Origin: Bacteroidota bacterium
GTDB taxonomy: Bacteria; Bacteroidota; Bacteroidia; Flavobacteriales; Weeksellaceae
Reading direction: 5' to 3'
NCBI GenBank assembly: GCA_018902795.1
Contig: JAHIQD010000010.1
Span: 24,023 to 88,022, forward strand
Length of the DNA: 64,000 bases
The notes under the pieces were generated by a model. It saw only the letters and a list, made by a program, of their open reading frames with translations, had not been told where the DNA came from and searched no databases. The position numbers and the translations under genes were made by a program. Positions 7,875-16,312 of this stretch are shown piece after piece (the stretch's first letter is position 1; the number at the start of each line of letters is the position of its first letter).

Positions 7875-8303
7875 TTACCCTTGGATATAATCTTTAAGGT
7901 GCCTGATGACTTCTTTCTGATCAATCACTTTTTCCCTGATCACATCAGTTATGGAAATAATGCCCGTCATGTTTCCCTCTTCCATCACCGGAAGATAGCG
8001 CACATTATGATCTGCCATCACCTGCATGCAATGATTCAAACTGTCCAAAGAATTGAGTTCGGGTAAGCCGACGGACATCACTTCCCTTACTTTGGTGTCA
8101 GAAGAATGCCGGTTTTTCAGGATGACGTTCCGGGAATAATCTCTTTCGGTAAAAATCCCGTGATATTTTTCAGCATCTTTTACCACCACTGCGCCAACAT
8201 TTTTATCGGCCATCAGCTGTAAGGCTTCCAAAACAGTCTGTTCCGGCTCTACAGTAACATACGAACTCCCCTTGCGGGCCAGAATTGTAGCTATATTACT
8301 CAT
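7875..8303 (-). CDS. Tandem CBS-domain protein
   Basis: This is a small cytoplasmic protein (about 142 residues) made only of two CBS motifs. The first is around residues 10-60 (VTVEPEQTVLEALQLM, GAVVV, GIFTERDY) and the second around 75-130 (SLDSLNHCMQVMADHNVRYLPVM, GIISITDVI). Such paired modules bind adenine nucleotides and usually act as sensors, often with IMPDH-like partners. No partner gene is adjacent. I use the ATG at 8303 rather than the in-frame TTG two codons upstream. Target and ligand are unknown. Confidence 0.85.
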   Translation of the reverse strand: MSNIATILARKGSSYVTVEPEQTVLEALQLMADKNVGAVVVKDAEKYHGIFTERDYSRNVILKNRHSSDTKVREVMSVGLPELNSLDSLNHCMQVMADHNVRYLPVMEEGNMTGIISITDVIREKVIDQKEVIRHLKDYIQG

Positions 8304-8380
8304 AATCAATTATTTTGTCGTATTAAAGTTATTACAAAATTCTTAATTACGGAAAAATTTCATACCCGATACCGGAAGTC

Positions 8381-9487
8381 TTACGCAGTAACCTTTACCA
8401 ATGATTTAATGTGAATTAATTTCTCCAGAAGCTCGTGCCGGGAATCCGCTAAAACATTGATATGCCCCATTTTTCGGCCTGGTTTGGTTTCGGTTTTGCC
8501 ATACAAATGAACGTAGGTTTGGGGGAGTTTCAAAACATCATCCAAACCTTCATACTTCACTTTTCCGGAAAAATTCTCTTCTCCTACCAAATTCAGCATT
8601 CCGGAAAATCCGGAAGCGTCGGTATCGGCAAGCGGAAGATTTTTTAAAACCCTGTACAGCTGTTCAAACTGAGAATTCGCGTTTCCTTCCTGAGTCTGAT
8701 GACCGGAATTGTGCAGGCGCGGAGCGGTTTCGTTGACCCAAACCTTACCGGATTTATCGAGAAAAAGTTCAATCGCAAAAAGTCCCGGAGAGTTTGCCGC
8801 TGCAATAAATTTATTTACGATCTCCTGAATCTGAGTTTCCACAGCGGCAGAAATATGAGCCGGACAGATGTTGAAATCAAGTAAATTGAGTTTGGGATCT
8901 GCTATCATTTCGGTTACCGGAAAAGTTTTGGTTTCGCCGCTTTCACTGATCGCAACAATAACTGAAAGTTCTTTTTCAATATCCACAAGACTTTCCAAAA
9001 CTGAAGGAACGTTCCATAAACTTTCCAGATCTTCCACAGTTCTGATGACCTGCACTCCTTTTCCGTCATAACCACCGGCATTCATCTTCTGCACAAAAGG
9101 CAAAGGAAATTTCGCTTCGGATTTCTGTCTGATGATCTGAAATTCAGGGCTTGGAATGCCGTGTTTCTGATAAAATTCTTTCTGCAGAATTTTCTGCTGT
9201 ATAATCTGAATAATTTCCGGACTCGGAATAACTTTAATGCCGCATTCACGCAGTTCGAAAAGCGCGTCAACATTGACGTGTTCAATTTCTATGGAGACAA
9301 CATCTTTCCCTTTCCCGAAATTGAAAACGGTATCGTAATCATCAAAATTTCCGTGAGTGAAACTGGAAATGGTATGACAGGGCGCGTCTGCGGCCGGATC
9401 GAGGGTAAACCATTCGTCATCATATTTCAACGCTTCCTGAATAAGCATCCGTCCAAGCTGTCCGCCACCGAGAATTCCGATTTTCAT
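8381..9487 (-). CDS. purK: 5-(carboxyamino)imidazole ribonucleotide synthase
   Basis: PurK is an ATP-grasp enzyme of 368 residues that makes N5-CAIR from AIR, bicarbonate and ATP, and supplies PurE. Visible signatures are the N-terminal GILGGGQLGRML, KMNAGGYDGKGVQ (ATP-grasp loop, about residues 135-150), ELSVIVA, the metal-binding FAIELFLDKSGKVWVNETAPRLHNSGH and the C-terminal HLYGKTETKPGRKMGHINVL. Length is normal and all core motifs are present. A -7 box (9549-9542, minus strand) lies 54 bases upstream. Confidence 0.97.
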   Translation of the reverse strand: MKIGILGGGQLGRMLIQEALKYDDEWFTLDPAADAPCHTISSFTHGNFDDYDTVFNFGKGKDVVSIEIEHVNVDALFELRECGIKVIPSPEIIQIIQQKILQKEFYQKHGIPSPEFQIIRQKSEAKFPLPFVQKMNAGGYDGKGVQVIRTVEDLESLWNVPSVLESLVDIEKELSVIVAISESGETKTFPVTEMIADPKLNLLDFNICPAHISAAVETQIQEIVNKFIAAANSPGLFAIELFLDKSGKVWVNETAPRLHNSGHQTQEGNANSQFEQLYRVLKNLPLADTDASGFSGMLNLVGEENFSGKVKYEGLDDVLKLPQTYVHLYGKTETKPGRKMGHINVLADSRHELLEKLIHIKSLVKVTA

Positions 9488-9541
9488 ATTTTCACCTTTT
9501 TTAATGATTGTTGATTCCGATTCCTTTACAATCGGGATTCA

Positions 9542-9549
9542 CAAAATTA
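9542..9549 (-). promoter_or_regulatory. -7 promoter element of purK
   Basis: TAATTTTG on the minus strand lies about 55 bases before the purK ATG. Confidence 0.5.
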
Positions 9550-9653
9550 CAAAAAGCAATTCTTAGCACATAAAAATCATTTATTTATTTAAGATTTTAA
9601 TGGAAACATATTTGTAGTAAAGGTTTTTATTTTTACTTTGCATCAAATAAACT

Positions 9654-10739
9654 ATGGAACTATTTCTCGCTATTTTTTCGGTACTTCTTATTGTGCTGAG
9701 TGTGCTTCCGTTTTTCAGAAACCAGCATTGGGTTTTCCGTGTTCCGGAATTTATGAAAATCCAGATTCTTGTTCTTCAGGGAATCGTTTTTACGGCGACG
9801 GTATTTTTCGCTGAAAAAGACCTGTGGTTCTGGATCGTCAATGCAATACAGTTCGCACTGATTCTCTATCATCTTTACATTTTAATCCGATATACTAAAT
9901 TCTACAAAAAGAAAGCGGTAAAGAAGAAATCTACGGCGTCGGCTACGGTAAAGGTCATCTCAGTGAACGTTTATCAGTTTAACAAAGATTTTCATCTGCT
10001 GCATCAGCTGATTGAAAAATACAGTCCGGATATTTTCATCACGATGGAAAGCAATTCTGACTGGGAAAAGGCAAACCATAAACTTGAAAGAGACTATCCT
10101 TTTACCGAGAAAATCACCCTCGAAAACACTTACGGAATGCACCTTTATTCGAAAATTCCGTTTGTGAAATCTACAGTTCACTTTTTCGTCGCGGATGATG
10201 TTCCAAGTATCGAAGCCCAGTTTCAAACTGCTGACGGTCATGATTTCGTAGTGTTTGCTGTTCATCCGCCTCCGCCAAGTCCTACGGAAGAAACCACCTC
10301 CAAAGAAAGAGACGGTGATCTGCTGTGTGTCGCAAAAAAAATCAGGGAACACCAGGTTCCGTCACTGGTGATCGGAGATTTCAACACCGTGGCATGGTCG
10401 GTTACCTCCATACTTTTCAGGAAAACCAGCGAGCTGATCGATGCACGGGTAGGCCGCGGAATTCTTGCAACTTTCCATGCGAAATACTGGTTTTTCCGGG
10501 TTCCTCTGGATCTGCTTTTCCACTCTCCGGAAATCTTTGTTGAGAAACTGGAAACATTGGAGTCCATCGGTTCCGATCACTTCCCGATTCTGTGCGAATT
10601 TCATATCAACCTTTATGACACCAAACAGGAGGACGAGGTAAAAACTTTGAAACCTGAAGAGGAAGAGATTGTGGAAGAACTTATTGAAGAAGGGATCAAA
10701 GAGGAATCGGACAACCGCGAAGAAATTGCAACAGAATAA
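9654..10739 (+). CDS. Membrane-anchored endonuclease/exonuclease/phosphatase-family protein
   Basis: Residues 1-95 hold two or three membrane helices, so the catalytic domain is tethered to the inner membrane. Residues about 100-320 form an EEP fold. SVNVYQFN gives the metal-binding asparagine, FITMESNSDW the glutamate, FAVHPPPPS the histidine region, GDFNTVAWS the catalytic Asp and Asn, and SIGSDHFPILCEF the terminal Asp-His. The last 40 residues are strongly acidic (runs of Glu) and look disordered. Family members cleave phosphodiesters or phosphoinositides, so the substrate here is unknown. A near-consensus promoter (TTTG 9611-9614, TTACTTTG 9633-9640) precedes the ATG. Confidence 0.85.
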   Translation: MELFLAIFSVLLIVLSVLPFFRNQHWVFRVPEFMKIQILVLQGIVFTATVFFAEKDLWFWIVNAIQFALILYHLYILIRYTKFYKKKAVKKKSTASATVKVISVNVYQFNKDFHLLHQLIEKYSPDIFITMESNSDWEKANHKLERDYPFTEKITLENTYGMHLYSKIPFVKSTVHFFVADDVPSIEAQFQTADGHDFVVFAVHPPPPSPTEETTSKERDGDLLCVAKKIREHQVPSLVIGDFNTVAWSVTSILFRKTSELIDARVGRGILATFHAKYWFFRVPLDLLFHSPEIFVEKLETLESIGSDHFPILCEFHINLYDTKQEDEVKTLKPEEEEIVEELIEEGIKEESDNREEIATE

Positions 10740-10745
10740 CTGAAT

Positions 10746-11294
10746 CTAAATTTTATCGATTCTAAGATATTTGACCTTCATGAAATTCACCTGGTTGACA
10801 GCATCAGATTTTTCTAAAACGATCGAATATTTCTCCTTCATTTCCTGAGGCAGAAGATCATTTACCTTAAAAATATCGTCAATATCCACTCCGTATTTAT
10901 CATCGATATGGCTTACTGCACCAGCAAATCCCATGGTTTTATAAAATTCAGTCTGCTTGGCTCTTTTGATGATCGAGGACATTTTTTTTCCAACCATCAA
11001 ATGGCGCTCATGAAACTCGTCGAAAAAGCCCGTTTTATATCCGCCCAGATTGATAAAAAACAAGTGATTTTCAGTTTTGCCCATTTCTCTTTCTACAATT
11101 CTAATTTCATAGCCGTCGGCAAATTTCACTTCCTGATATGCATCCAGATGAAGTTCACTGCCCGCTTCCGGCCAGAACTCTTTGATGTAGGGAACGAGAT
11201 CTTTAAGTTTTGGGGCGATACCAAAGAACACATCGTGCTGTTCGACATTTCTGCCCTTTACTGCAGCTCCGAGAAGGATATAAAATAATTTCAT
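10746..11294 (-). CDS. DUF1543-domain protein
   Basis: The 182-residue protein begins MKLFYILLGAAVKGRNVEQHDVFFG, which I recognise as the start of DUF1543 proteins, and repeats a related pattern in the second half. It is soluble and without signal peptide. The function of the family is not known. It is the last gene of a minus-strand run and begins only 3 bases after the VOC gene stops. Its stop is 6 bases from the end of the convergent EEP gene. Confidence 0.75.
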   Translation of the reverse strand: MKLFYILLGAAVKGRNVEQHDVFFGIAPKLKDLVPYIKEFWPEAGSELHLDAYQEVKFADGYEIRIVEREMGKTENHLFFINLGGYKTGFFDEFHERHLMVGKKMSSIIKRAKQTEFYKTMGFAGAVSHIDDKYGVDIDDIFKVNDLLPQEMKEKYSIVLEKSDAVNQVNFMKVKYLRIDKI

Positions 11295-11297
11295 CTT

Positions 11298-11675
11298 TTA
11301 AGCCTGATAAAATTCCAACGGCAGATCATCGGGATCCTGGGTGAAGAAAAATTTCCGGTCTGTAAATTCATCAATGCGGATATCCTCGCATTTCAAGCCT
11401 TTTTCCATGAGTTCGCGACGTTTTTCCTCAACATTTTTTACAGAAAAAGCAAGATGTCTCAGACCGCAGCTTTCCGGTCTTGAAGGTCTTTTGGGCGGGT
11501 TCGGAAAAGAAAACAATTCGATCACGTATTGGTTTTCAATTCCCAAATCGAGTTTAAAAGATTCTCTTTCCGGACGGTACACTTCGCGCAGGATTTTAAG
11601 TCCCAAAACTTCAGTGTAGAATCTTTTGGAAACTTCGTAATGGGAGCATATGATGGCGATGTGGTGAATCTGCAT
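11298..11675 (-). CDS. VOC-superfamily protein (glyoxalase-like)
   Basis: This 125-residue protein has the beta-alpha-beta-beta-beta repeats of the vicinal oxygen chelate fold. MQIHHIAIICSHYEVSKRFYTEVLGLKIL gives the first metal-ligand histidine and GLRHLAFSV the second. LEFYQA near the C-terminus gives a glutamate ligand. It is close to the YaeR/GloA2-like subgroup, and the reaction is unknown. Its ATG overlaps the isochorismate synthase stop by one base (TAATG), which implies translational coupling. Confidence 0.85.
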   Translation of the reverse strand: MQIHHIAIICSHYEVSKRFYTEVLGLKILREVYRPERESFKLDLGIENQYVIELFSFPNPPKRPSRPESCGLRHLAFSVKNVEEKRRELMEKGLKCEDIRIDEFTDRKFFFTQDPDDLPLEFYQA

Positions 11676-12649
11676 TAATCCAAATATTGAATGTTACTGA
11701 TAACTGCCTGGGATTTCAGTTCCGTTTCTATCCATTCTTTTTCTGGAGAACTTTCTGCGGTAATTCCGCCACCGACATAGATTAATGCGGCATTTTTAAA
11801 AAATTCAGCGCAGCGGAGATTGACAAAATACTGCACCGTTTCTTCGGTTTCCACTTTAATATATCCTGCATAGAAATTCCGTGGATGCATCTCGAAATCA
11901 TCAATAGCATTCATGCAAAATGCTTTCGGAATACCGCATACTGCTGGCGTCGGATGCAGTTCGGTAATAAGTTTTTCGAGATCATCTTTTTCGATTTTCG
12001 CTTTGAAATCGGTTCTTAAATGTTTGATATTTCCGGAAACGTGATCGTAGGTTTCAGATTCTTCCACTTCAGAAGTGAAGTTTTTCAGAATATTTTTAAT
12101 AAAATCGGTTACCGGTTTCTGTTCTTCAATTTCTTTTTTTGTCCAGTTTTCGTTAACAGGAATTGTTCCTGCCAGACTCATGGTTTCAAACTGTGAAGTT
12201 TTTTTACTGAATTTTCCCAGAACTTCCGAAAAAGCACCCAGCCAGCATTTTCCGTCTTTGATGAAAAAGTACACGAAAGCATTGGGATAAGCTTTACACA
12301 AATTCAGAAAAGTTTGACTTAGACTGACTTTTGAATCTTTGAATTCGAGTAATTTTCTTCTTGAAATAACGAGTTTTGAAAGCCTGTTTTCTTTAATAAA
12401 ATCAATGACATTCTCCAGTTTTTCCCTGTAATCAATTTCGTTTTCTTCACTGAAGTTCTGAAGTTCAGTTACTAAATCGACATTGGAAATCTCCTCATTC
12501 AAAAGATCAGCTAAAGGAATTTCTTTTATATTTCCTGTAAAACCGATCCTTTCCGACTTGTCAAAAGAAAAAAAAGATACAGGCTTCTGAGCCGAAATAT
12601 CGTCAGTAGTGTAAATTTTTTCTGAAAAAGGAAATCTGAATAAGATCAT
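11675..12649 (-). CDS. menF: Isochorismate synthase (chorismate-binding enzyme)
   Basis: The protein (324 residues) is a chorismate-binding family enzyme, lacking the glutamine amidotransferase partner needed for anthranilate synthesis. Key stretches are KLVISRRKLLEF, MSLAGTIPVNENW, DHVSGNIKHLRTDF, LHPTPAVCGIPK, the GYIKVETEETVQYFVNLRCAEF strand and a C-terminal YVGGGITAESSPEKEWIETELK. The last is the active-site GGGI-SSPE segment. It converts chorismate to isochorismate for menaquinone or possibly a catechol siderophore. Gene neighbours include a hotdog thioesterase of the kind that hydrolyses DHNA-CoA, so menaquinone is the better guess. It is shorter than E. coli MenF (431 residues) at the N-terminus, as is usual in Bacteroidetes. 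Confidence 0.87.
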   Translation of the reverse strand: MILFRFPFSEKIYTTDDISAQKPVSFFSFDKSERIGFTGNIKEIPLADLLNEEISNVDLVTELQNFSEENEIDYREKLENVIDFIKENRLSKLVISRRKLLEFKDSKVSLSQTFLNLCKAYPNAFVYFFIKDGKCWLGAFSEVLGKFSKKTSQFETMSLAGTIPVNENWTKKEIEEQKPVTDFIKNILKNFTSEVEESETYDHVSGNIKHLRTDFKAKIEKDDLEKLITELHPTPAVCGIPKAFCMNAIDDFEMHPRNFYAGYIKVETEETVQYFVNLRCAEFFKNAALIYVGGGITAESSPEKEWIETELKSQAVISNIQYLD

Positions 12650-12704
12650 TTTGATACTATTTAATTAAAAGCATTCCATGCGGAAAATTTTGTGCCCGCT
12701 TTTA

Positions 12705-13133
12705 TTAATTCGGTCTCGGAATAATATTGTTGGTCATCGTGGTATGATTGATGAGTTCGCCCTTTTCGTCGCGGATATCGATTTCGGAAACGTGCATGGT
12801 TTTGCCTTTTCTGATAAATCTTGCAGTTCCGGTTACGGTTCCTTCTTTTTTGCTCCGCAAATGATTGGAATTGATATTGGTTCCCACCGGCACCACTTTT
12901 TCGGTATCCACATGCAGAACCGAAAGACAGGAACCCAAAGTTTCTGCCAGAACACAGCTTGCACCGCCATGTAAAATGCCGTATGGCTGATGAACTTTTG
13001 GAGTCACCGGCATTGTCGCGCTGAGCGATTCGTCCGTCACTTCAGTAAAAACAATACCCAGGGTTTTGCCTAAATTTTCCCCGCCCCAATTGTTGAGCTG
13101 GTGAAGAATTTCGTTCTTTTTATCGTCGGTCAT
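12705..13133 (-). CDS. PaaI-type hotdog-fold thioesterase (possibly DHNA-CoA thioesterase)
   Basis: The 142-residue protein carries the hotdog motif HQPYGILHGGASCVLAETLGS, with the catalytic glutamate in AETLGS around residue 65. The C-terminal strand pattern NSNHLRSKKEGTVTGTARFIRKGKTMHVSEIDI is typical of the PaaI/YdiI group. YdiI-like enzymes hydrolyse 1,4-dihydroxy-2-naphthoyl-CoA in menaquinone synthesis, which would suit its position just upstream of isochorismate synthase (55 bases). It could equally be a general acyl-CoA thioesterase. The acyltransferase gene ends 10 bases upstream, so the three are likely co-transcribed. Confidence 0.85.
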   Translation of the reverse strand: MTDDKKNEILHQLNNWGGENLGKTLGIVFTEVTDESLSATMPVTPKVHQPYGILHGGASCVLAETLGSCLSVLHVDTEKVVPVGTNINSNHLRSKKEGTVTGTARFIRKGKTMHVSEIDIRDEKGELINHTTMTNNIIPRPN

Positions 13134-13143
13134 ATTTTACAGT

Positions 13144-13710
13144 TTAATAGATTTTAGGATTCCATTTTTCAGGATATTTCGGTGTGATCTTTTTGTAATA
13201 TTCCTCCATTTCCTGCATGATATCTTCGAAAGTCCGCGTTTCCAGATCTTCGACAGAAATTTTATAACCGAGGTGAATCTGTTTGGTTCTGAAATCTCCC
13301 GCAGCCACTACGATAGGCACTTTAGCTGCAAGCGCCATGTGATAGAACCCTTTGCGCCACTTCGGCACCCAGCTTCTGGTTCCTTCGGGAGTAATTACCA
13401 GACTGAAATCTTCTTTTTTGAACTGATCAACCACAAATTTAACCAGGTCGTTTTTCTGAGAACGGTCGATTCCTACACCGCCCATGGCTTTCACGAGAAA
13501 TCCGTACCAGGCTTTGGTATGGTCATCTTTGATGATGACTTTCAGAGGTTTTCCCAAAGACCAGTAGGCCAAGTTTCCCAACATGTATTCTGCGTTGGCG
13601 GTATGCGGTGCCACCACCAGAATGCATCGGTCTAAATTGTTAACATCCCCTTCGAGGACGACTTTCCAGCCAATGATTTTCAGGATGAGTTTTGCTAAGA
13701 GTTTTTTCAT
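13144..13710 (-). CDS. PlsC-like 1-acyl-glycerol-3-phosphate acyltransferase family protein
   Basis: This 188-residue protein has one hydrophobic N-terminal segment and a PlsC-type domain. The substrate motif TPEGTRSWVPKWRKGFYHMA is clear around residue 108. The acyl-transfer box reads HTANAE (His36 to Glu41), where most members have HxxxxD, so the charge-relay aspartate is replaced by glutamate. It belongs to the short branch in which the box normally looks like HTSNWD. It would transfer an acyl chain to a lysophospholipid or another lipid acceptor at the inner membrane. It is the first gene of the run through the DUF1543 gene. Confidence 0.8.
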   Translation of the reverse strand: MKKLLAKLILKIIGWKVVLEGDVNNLDRCILVVAPHTANAEYMLGNLAYWSLGKPLKVIIKDDHTKAWYGFLVKAMGGVGIDRSQKNDLVKFVVDQFKKEDFSLVITPEGTRSWVPKWRKGFYHMALAAKVPIVVAAGDFRTKQIHLGYKISVEDLETRTFEDIMQEMEEYYKKITPKYPEKWNPKIY

Positions 13711-13850
13711 TTTATCTGAATTAGACGAATTTTATCGGATTATTTTGAAATGTTTTGAGTGAATTTTCAGTTCTTTATTAAGGCAAACCGTAAAAAAGCT
13801 TTTAGAAATTTCAACTTTTCCAGGGTCCAATTAATCCCGTTATTATAAAC

Positions 13851-13884
13851 AAAAAAGTATAACCAAGTGTATTGGTTATACTTT
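13851..13884 (-). terminator. Strong rho-independent terminator after the 20-codon ORF
   Basis: AAAGTATAACCAA (13854-13866) pairs perfectly with TTGGTTATACTTT (13872-13884), loop GTGTA. The minus-strand transcript continues into six T. It lies 27 bases after the small ORF's stop and points the same way. Confidence 0.8.
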
Positions 13885-13910
13885 ACAAATATATTGAATA
13901 AATATCTTAA

Positions 13911-13973
13911 CTAAAATAAACTGCTTACGAAATCGATGATTTTCATTGCGATTTCAAATACGAACTGTACCAT
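13911..13973 (-). CDS. Candidate 20-residue amphipathic peptide
   Basis: The ATG at 13973 opens a 20-codon frame reading MVQFVFEIAMKIIDFVSSLF and ending in TAG. On a helical wheel the residues Gln3, Glu7, Lys11, Asp14, Ser17 and Ser18 fall mainly on one face and the hydrophobic residues on the other, as in small membrane-active peptides. An imperfect -7 box (TAATTTCG on the minus strand) lies about 55 bases upstream, and a strong same-direction terminator follows. The frame is short enough to arise by chance. The dedicated terminator and isolated position are what make it credible. I do not recognise a family. Confidence 0.4.
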   Translation of the reverse strand: MVQFVFEIAMKIIDFVSSLF

Positions 13974-14153
13974 GATTTATGTTTTTAAGTGTTAACTGAC
14001 AGCTGATCGAAATTAACAGTACGAAATTAGTATTTTTTTTAATTGAAATACGGTTTCTGATGTTAAATTTTATTAAAGTTTCATGATTGAGGAACAAGCG
14101 AAAAGCGGATTTTTTAATTGATTAAAGCCTCCGCTTTTGCCTATCCACTCTCA

Positions 14154-15854
14154 TTATTTAGTTTTAATGGATATTTCCTTTTTGCCGTTTTTGATGGTAA
14201 TGTTCACATCTTCCAGTTTGTTAAAATTAACTTTCATGGAATCCATTATCTTATCGGCTTCCTCTTTGGGCATTTTTTTACCGTTAATAATCACACTGTC
14301 CTTATCATTGGAATTGTACTGAATGGTAGAACCGTTGATTTTGATTTTATCTTTTTCAATTACCACTCCATTATCATTATCGTCATCATTTCCATCACCA
14401 TCCAAATCTCCGTCAAGATTCACTCCGTTTTCTTTCAGTTTGAAAACTTTTGTGTTCATTGGCACTACCAATTCATAATTCACGTTGTAATTACGGAAAC
14501 GGTGCGCGTAAGGATACTTCACAAAGTTCGGCAACAGAATTTTATTGTTTTCAATTTCTACCGGGACATTTAACTGAATTGGAACGTTGTAGCCTTTACC
14601 TTCTTTTTTAATGATTAAATAAGGTGCTTTCACGTCGGCTTTTCTGGTGACGTCAACGTAAGGATAATCTTCTTCATAGACGTCTTTTTTGTTGGAATAA
14701 ATATCGTCGTCATATGCGGTGAAGTTCTGCGGAATAACCACTTGTTTCACATCGACATACAAGCTGTCTGAAGTTGTGTTCACCGCTACATTTTCGGTAT
14801 CTTCTTTATGTCCTTTATAGATCATGTCTTTTTTGGCCATGTTGATTCCGAAGTATGTTCCGAAAGCCAAAAGGATTAAAAATAAGGCTCCTACGACATA
14901 TCCTACGTTTCTCAGCTGTGTTTTAGGAGAAATTAATTTAATGGAAAGCAGGCTGAAAAGCAATGCCGGAATCAGGGTTCCAATAAGCATCATTCCGTAC
15001 AATACGTTGCTCATTCCGTCATCTTCGAAAAGAAAATTGAATTCTCTCATCGGCGGCAAGTCTGAATTTCCTCCGAAAAGACCGAAGATGAAAAACGCGC
15101 CCACAATACATCCAATTGCCATGAATCCGAAGATTCCTCCTAACACATAACGGATGACATTCCAGAGTCCGCTTCCTGCATTGGTGATATAAGGCTTGTT
15201 TTCGTTGTAGATCTCTCCGACTCTCTGGGTAGATTCATTGGCAAACTGTACCAGCTTGTTTGATTCGTTTTTCAGATTATCGAAGTTCATAGGCTTTCCC
15301 TTCATTTTAAGAAAATCGGTTGCAGTTTCGGCTTTAGGCAAAACGATCCACAGGATACCGTAAATCAGAATGATCAAAGAAGTTGAAATGGCGGCAGTGA
15401 AAACTCCCAGAACCGCAACACCCAACCAAATGGCACGCATCGCACTTACATCCATACCAACATAATGAGCCAAACCGGCGCAAACCCCTGCAATTTTCTG
15501 TTTTTCGGGATCACGGAAGAGCTGTTTCTGTCCGTTGAAAGTTCCTGAAGTTCTGTTTTCTTTTCTGCTTGATTTTTCAGAAAAGTACGCTTCTTCCTGT
15601 TCTTCGATCTGCTCAGGTTTTCCGATTTGTGAGATTACTTTTTCCACATCGGTATCATTGATTACTTCGCGTTTACCTAAAGCATCTTTGAAAATTTCAA
15701 CCATTCTTATTTCGATATCATGCATTACTTCGTCCGCTTCATTGGCATCAAGAGAGCTGCGAAGCGCCGCAAGATAATCGCTGAGTTTGATATATGCATG
15801 TTCCTCAATGGTGAAAGAGAAACCGGCGAGTCCTATTGAGAGTGTCTTGTTCAT
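14154..15854 (-). CDS. PspC-domain membrane protein
   Basis: The 566-residue protein has four parts. Residues 1-80 are a soluble helical segment (KLSDYLAALRSSLDANEADEVMHDIEIRMVEIF) like the HAAS-type domain often found next to PadR genes. Residues about 110-170 are a PspC domain (QKIAGVCAGLAHYVGMDVSAMRAIWLG plus a hydrophobic segment). Residues about 225-345 contain three further membrane helices. The rest is a soluble, probably periplasmic beta-rich domain with an Asp/Asn-rich loop (GDLDGDGNDDDNDNG). PspC proteins take part in envelope-stress responses. The gene follows padR by 4 bases, so PadR probably controls its own operon. Confidence 0.85.
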   Translation of the reverse strand: MNKTLSIGLAGFSFTIEEHAYIKLSDYLAALRSSLDANEADEVMHDIEIRMVEIFKDALGKREVINDTDVEKVISQIGKPEQIEEQEEAYFSEKSSRKENRTSGTFNGQKQLFRDPEKQKIAGVCAGLAHYVGMDVSAMRAIWLGVAVLGVFTAAISTSLIILIYGILWIVLPKAETATDFLKMKGKPMNFDNLKNESNKLVQFANESTQRVGEIYNENKPYITNAGSGLWNVIRYVLGGIFGFMAIGCIVGAFFIFGLFGGNSDLPPMREFNFLFEDDGMSNVLYGMMLIGTLIPALLFSLLSIKLISPKTQLRNVGYVVGALFLILLAFGTYFGINMAKKDMIYKGHKEDTENVAVNTTSDSLYVDVKQVVIPQNFTAYDDDIYSNKKDVYEEDYPYVDVTRKADVKAPYLIIKKEGKGYNVPIQLNVPVEIENNKILLPNFVKYPYAHRFRNYNVNYELVVPMNTKVFKLKENGVNLDGDLDGDGNDDDNDNGVVIEKDKIKINGSTIQYNSNDKDSVIINGKKMPKEEADKIMDSMKVNFNKLEDVNITIKNGKKEISIKTK

Positions 15855-15858
15855 AGTT

Positions 15859-16230
15859 TTAAGTATTTGGATGGAACGAGCTTTCAGGTGCGTTCGTCGG
15901 GTTATTGTTTTTGGTAATTTGGTTTACAGAATCTGTGAGGTCTTTCCAGGTATTGAGAAGTTCGGCGAGAAATAACTTGCCTTTTTCTGTAATCTGGTAG
16001 TACTTTCTTGGCGGTCCTCCTGTAGATTCTTCCCATCGGTAAGAGAGAAATTCGCCGTTTTTTAATCTTGTGAGCAGAGGGTAAAGCGTACCTTCCACTA
16101 CATCCAGTTTTCCGTTTTTAAGTTCATCGATCAAGTCGGAAACATACATTTCTCTTTTGTCGATCAAGCTCAAAATACAGAATTCCAGAATTCCTTTTCG
16201 CATCTGCGCTTTGGTGTTTTCTGTGTTCAT
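15859..16230 (-). CDS. PadR-family transcriptional regulator
   Basis: The protein (123 residues) contains the PadR winged helix: RKGILEFCILSLIDKREMYVSDLIDEL, then VVEGTLYPLLTRLKNGEFLSYRWEESTGGPPRKYYQITEKGK, including the diagnostic P-R-KYY wing. A short helical C-terminus fits PadR subfamily 2. These repressors usually bind their own promoter region. The likely target is the padR-pspC operon itself, whose -7 box is at 16312-16305 on the minus strand. Confidence 0.93.
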   Translation of the reverse strand: MNTENTKAQMRKGILEFCILSLIDKREMYVSDLIDELKNGKLDVVEGTLYPLLTRLKNGEFLSYRWEESTGGPPRKYYQITEKGKLFLAELLNTWKDLTDSVNQITKNNNPTNAPESSFHPNT

Positions 16231-16304
16231 ATTATATGAGGTTATTAATTGGTTAAATTTTGTGAAAAATCAAAACCCGGGTTCCGAACTTCAATCTTAC
16301 ATTG

Positions 16305-16312
16305 CAAAGATA
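16305..16312 (-). promoter_or_regulatory. -7 promoter element of padR-pspC
   Basis: TATCTTTG on the minus strand lies about 75 bases before the padR ATG, leaving room for an operator in the leader. Confidence 0.5.

Larger units (their letters stand above)
13711..14153. other. Intergenic region containing a mini-transcription unit
   Basis: The 443 bases hold the upstream region of the acyltransferase gene, a perfect 13-bp terminator (13851-13884), a 20-codon ORF (13911-13973) and about 180 AT-rich bases downstream of the PspC gene. No longer coding region is seen. Confidence 0.6.

Noticed and set aside
11675..12649. Catechol siderophore operon based on the isochorismate synthase
   Set aside because: No entA, entB or NRPS genes are in the window, while the neighbouring hotdog thioesterase suits menaquinone.
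14118..14573. A plus-strand ORF of 151 codons that overlaps the PspC gene
   Set aside because: It is antisense to a well-supported protein with clear domains, its composition is a low-complexity mirror, and it has no plausible start context.
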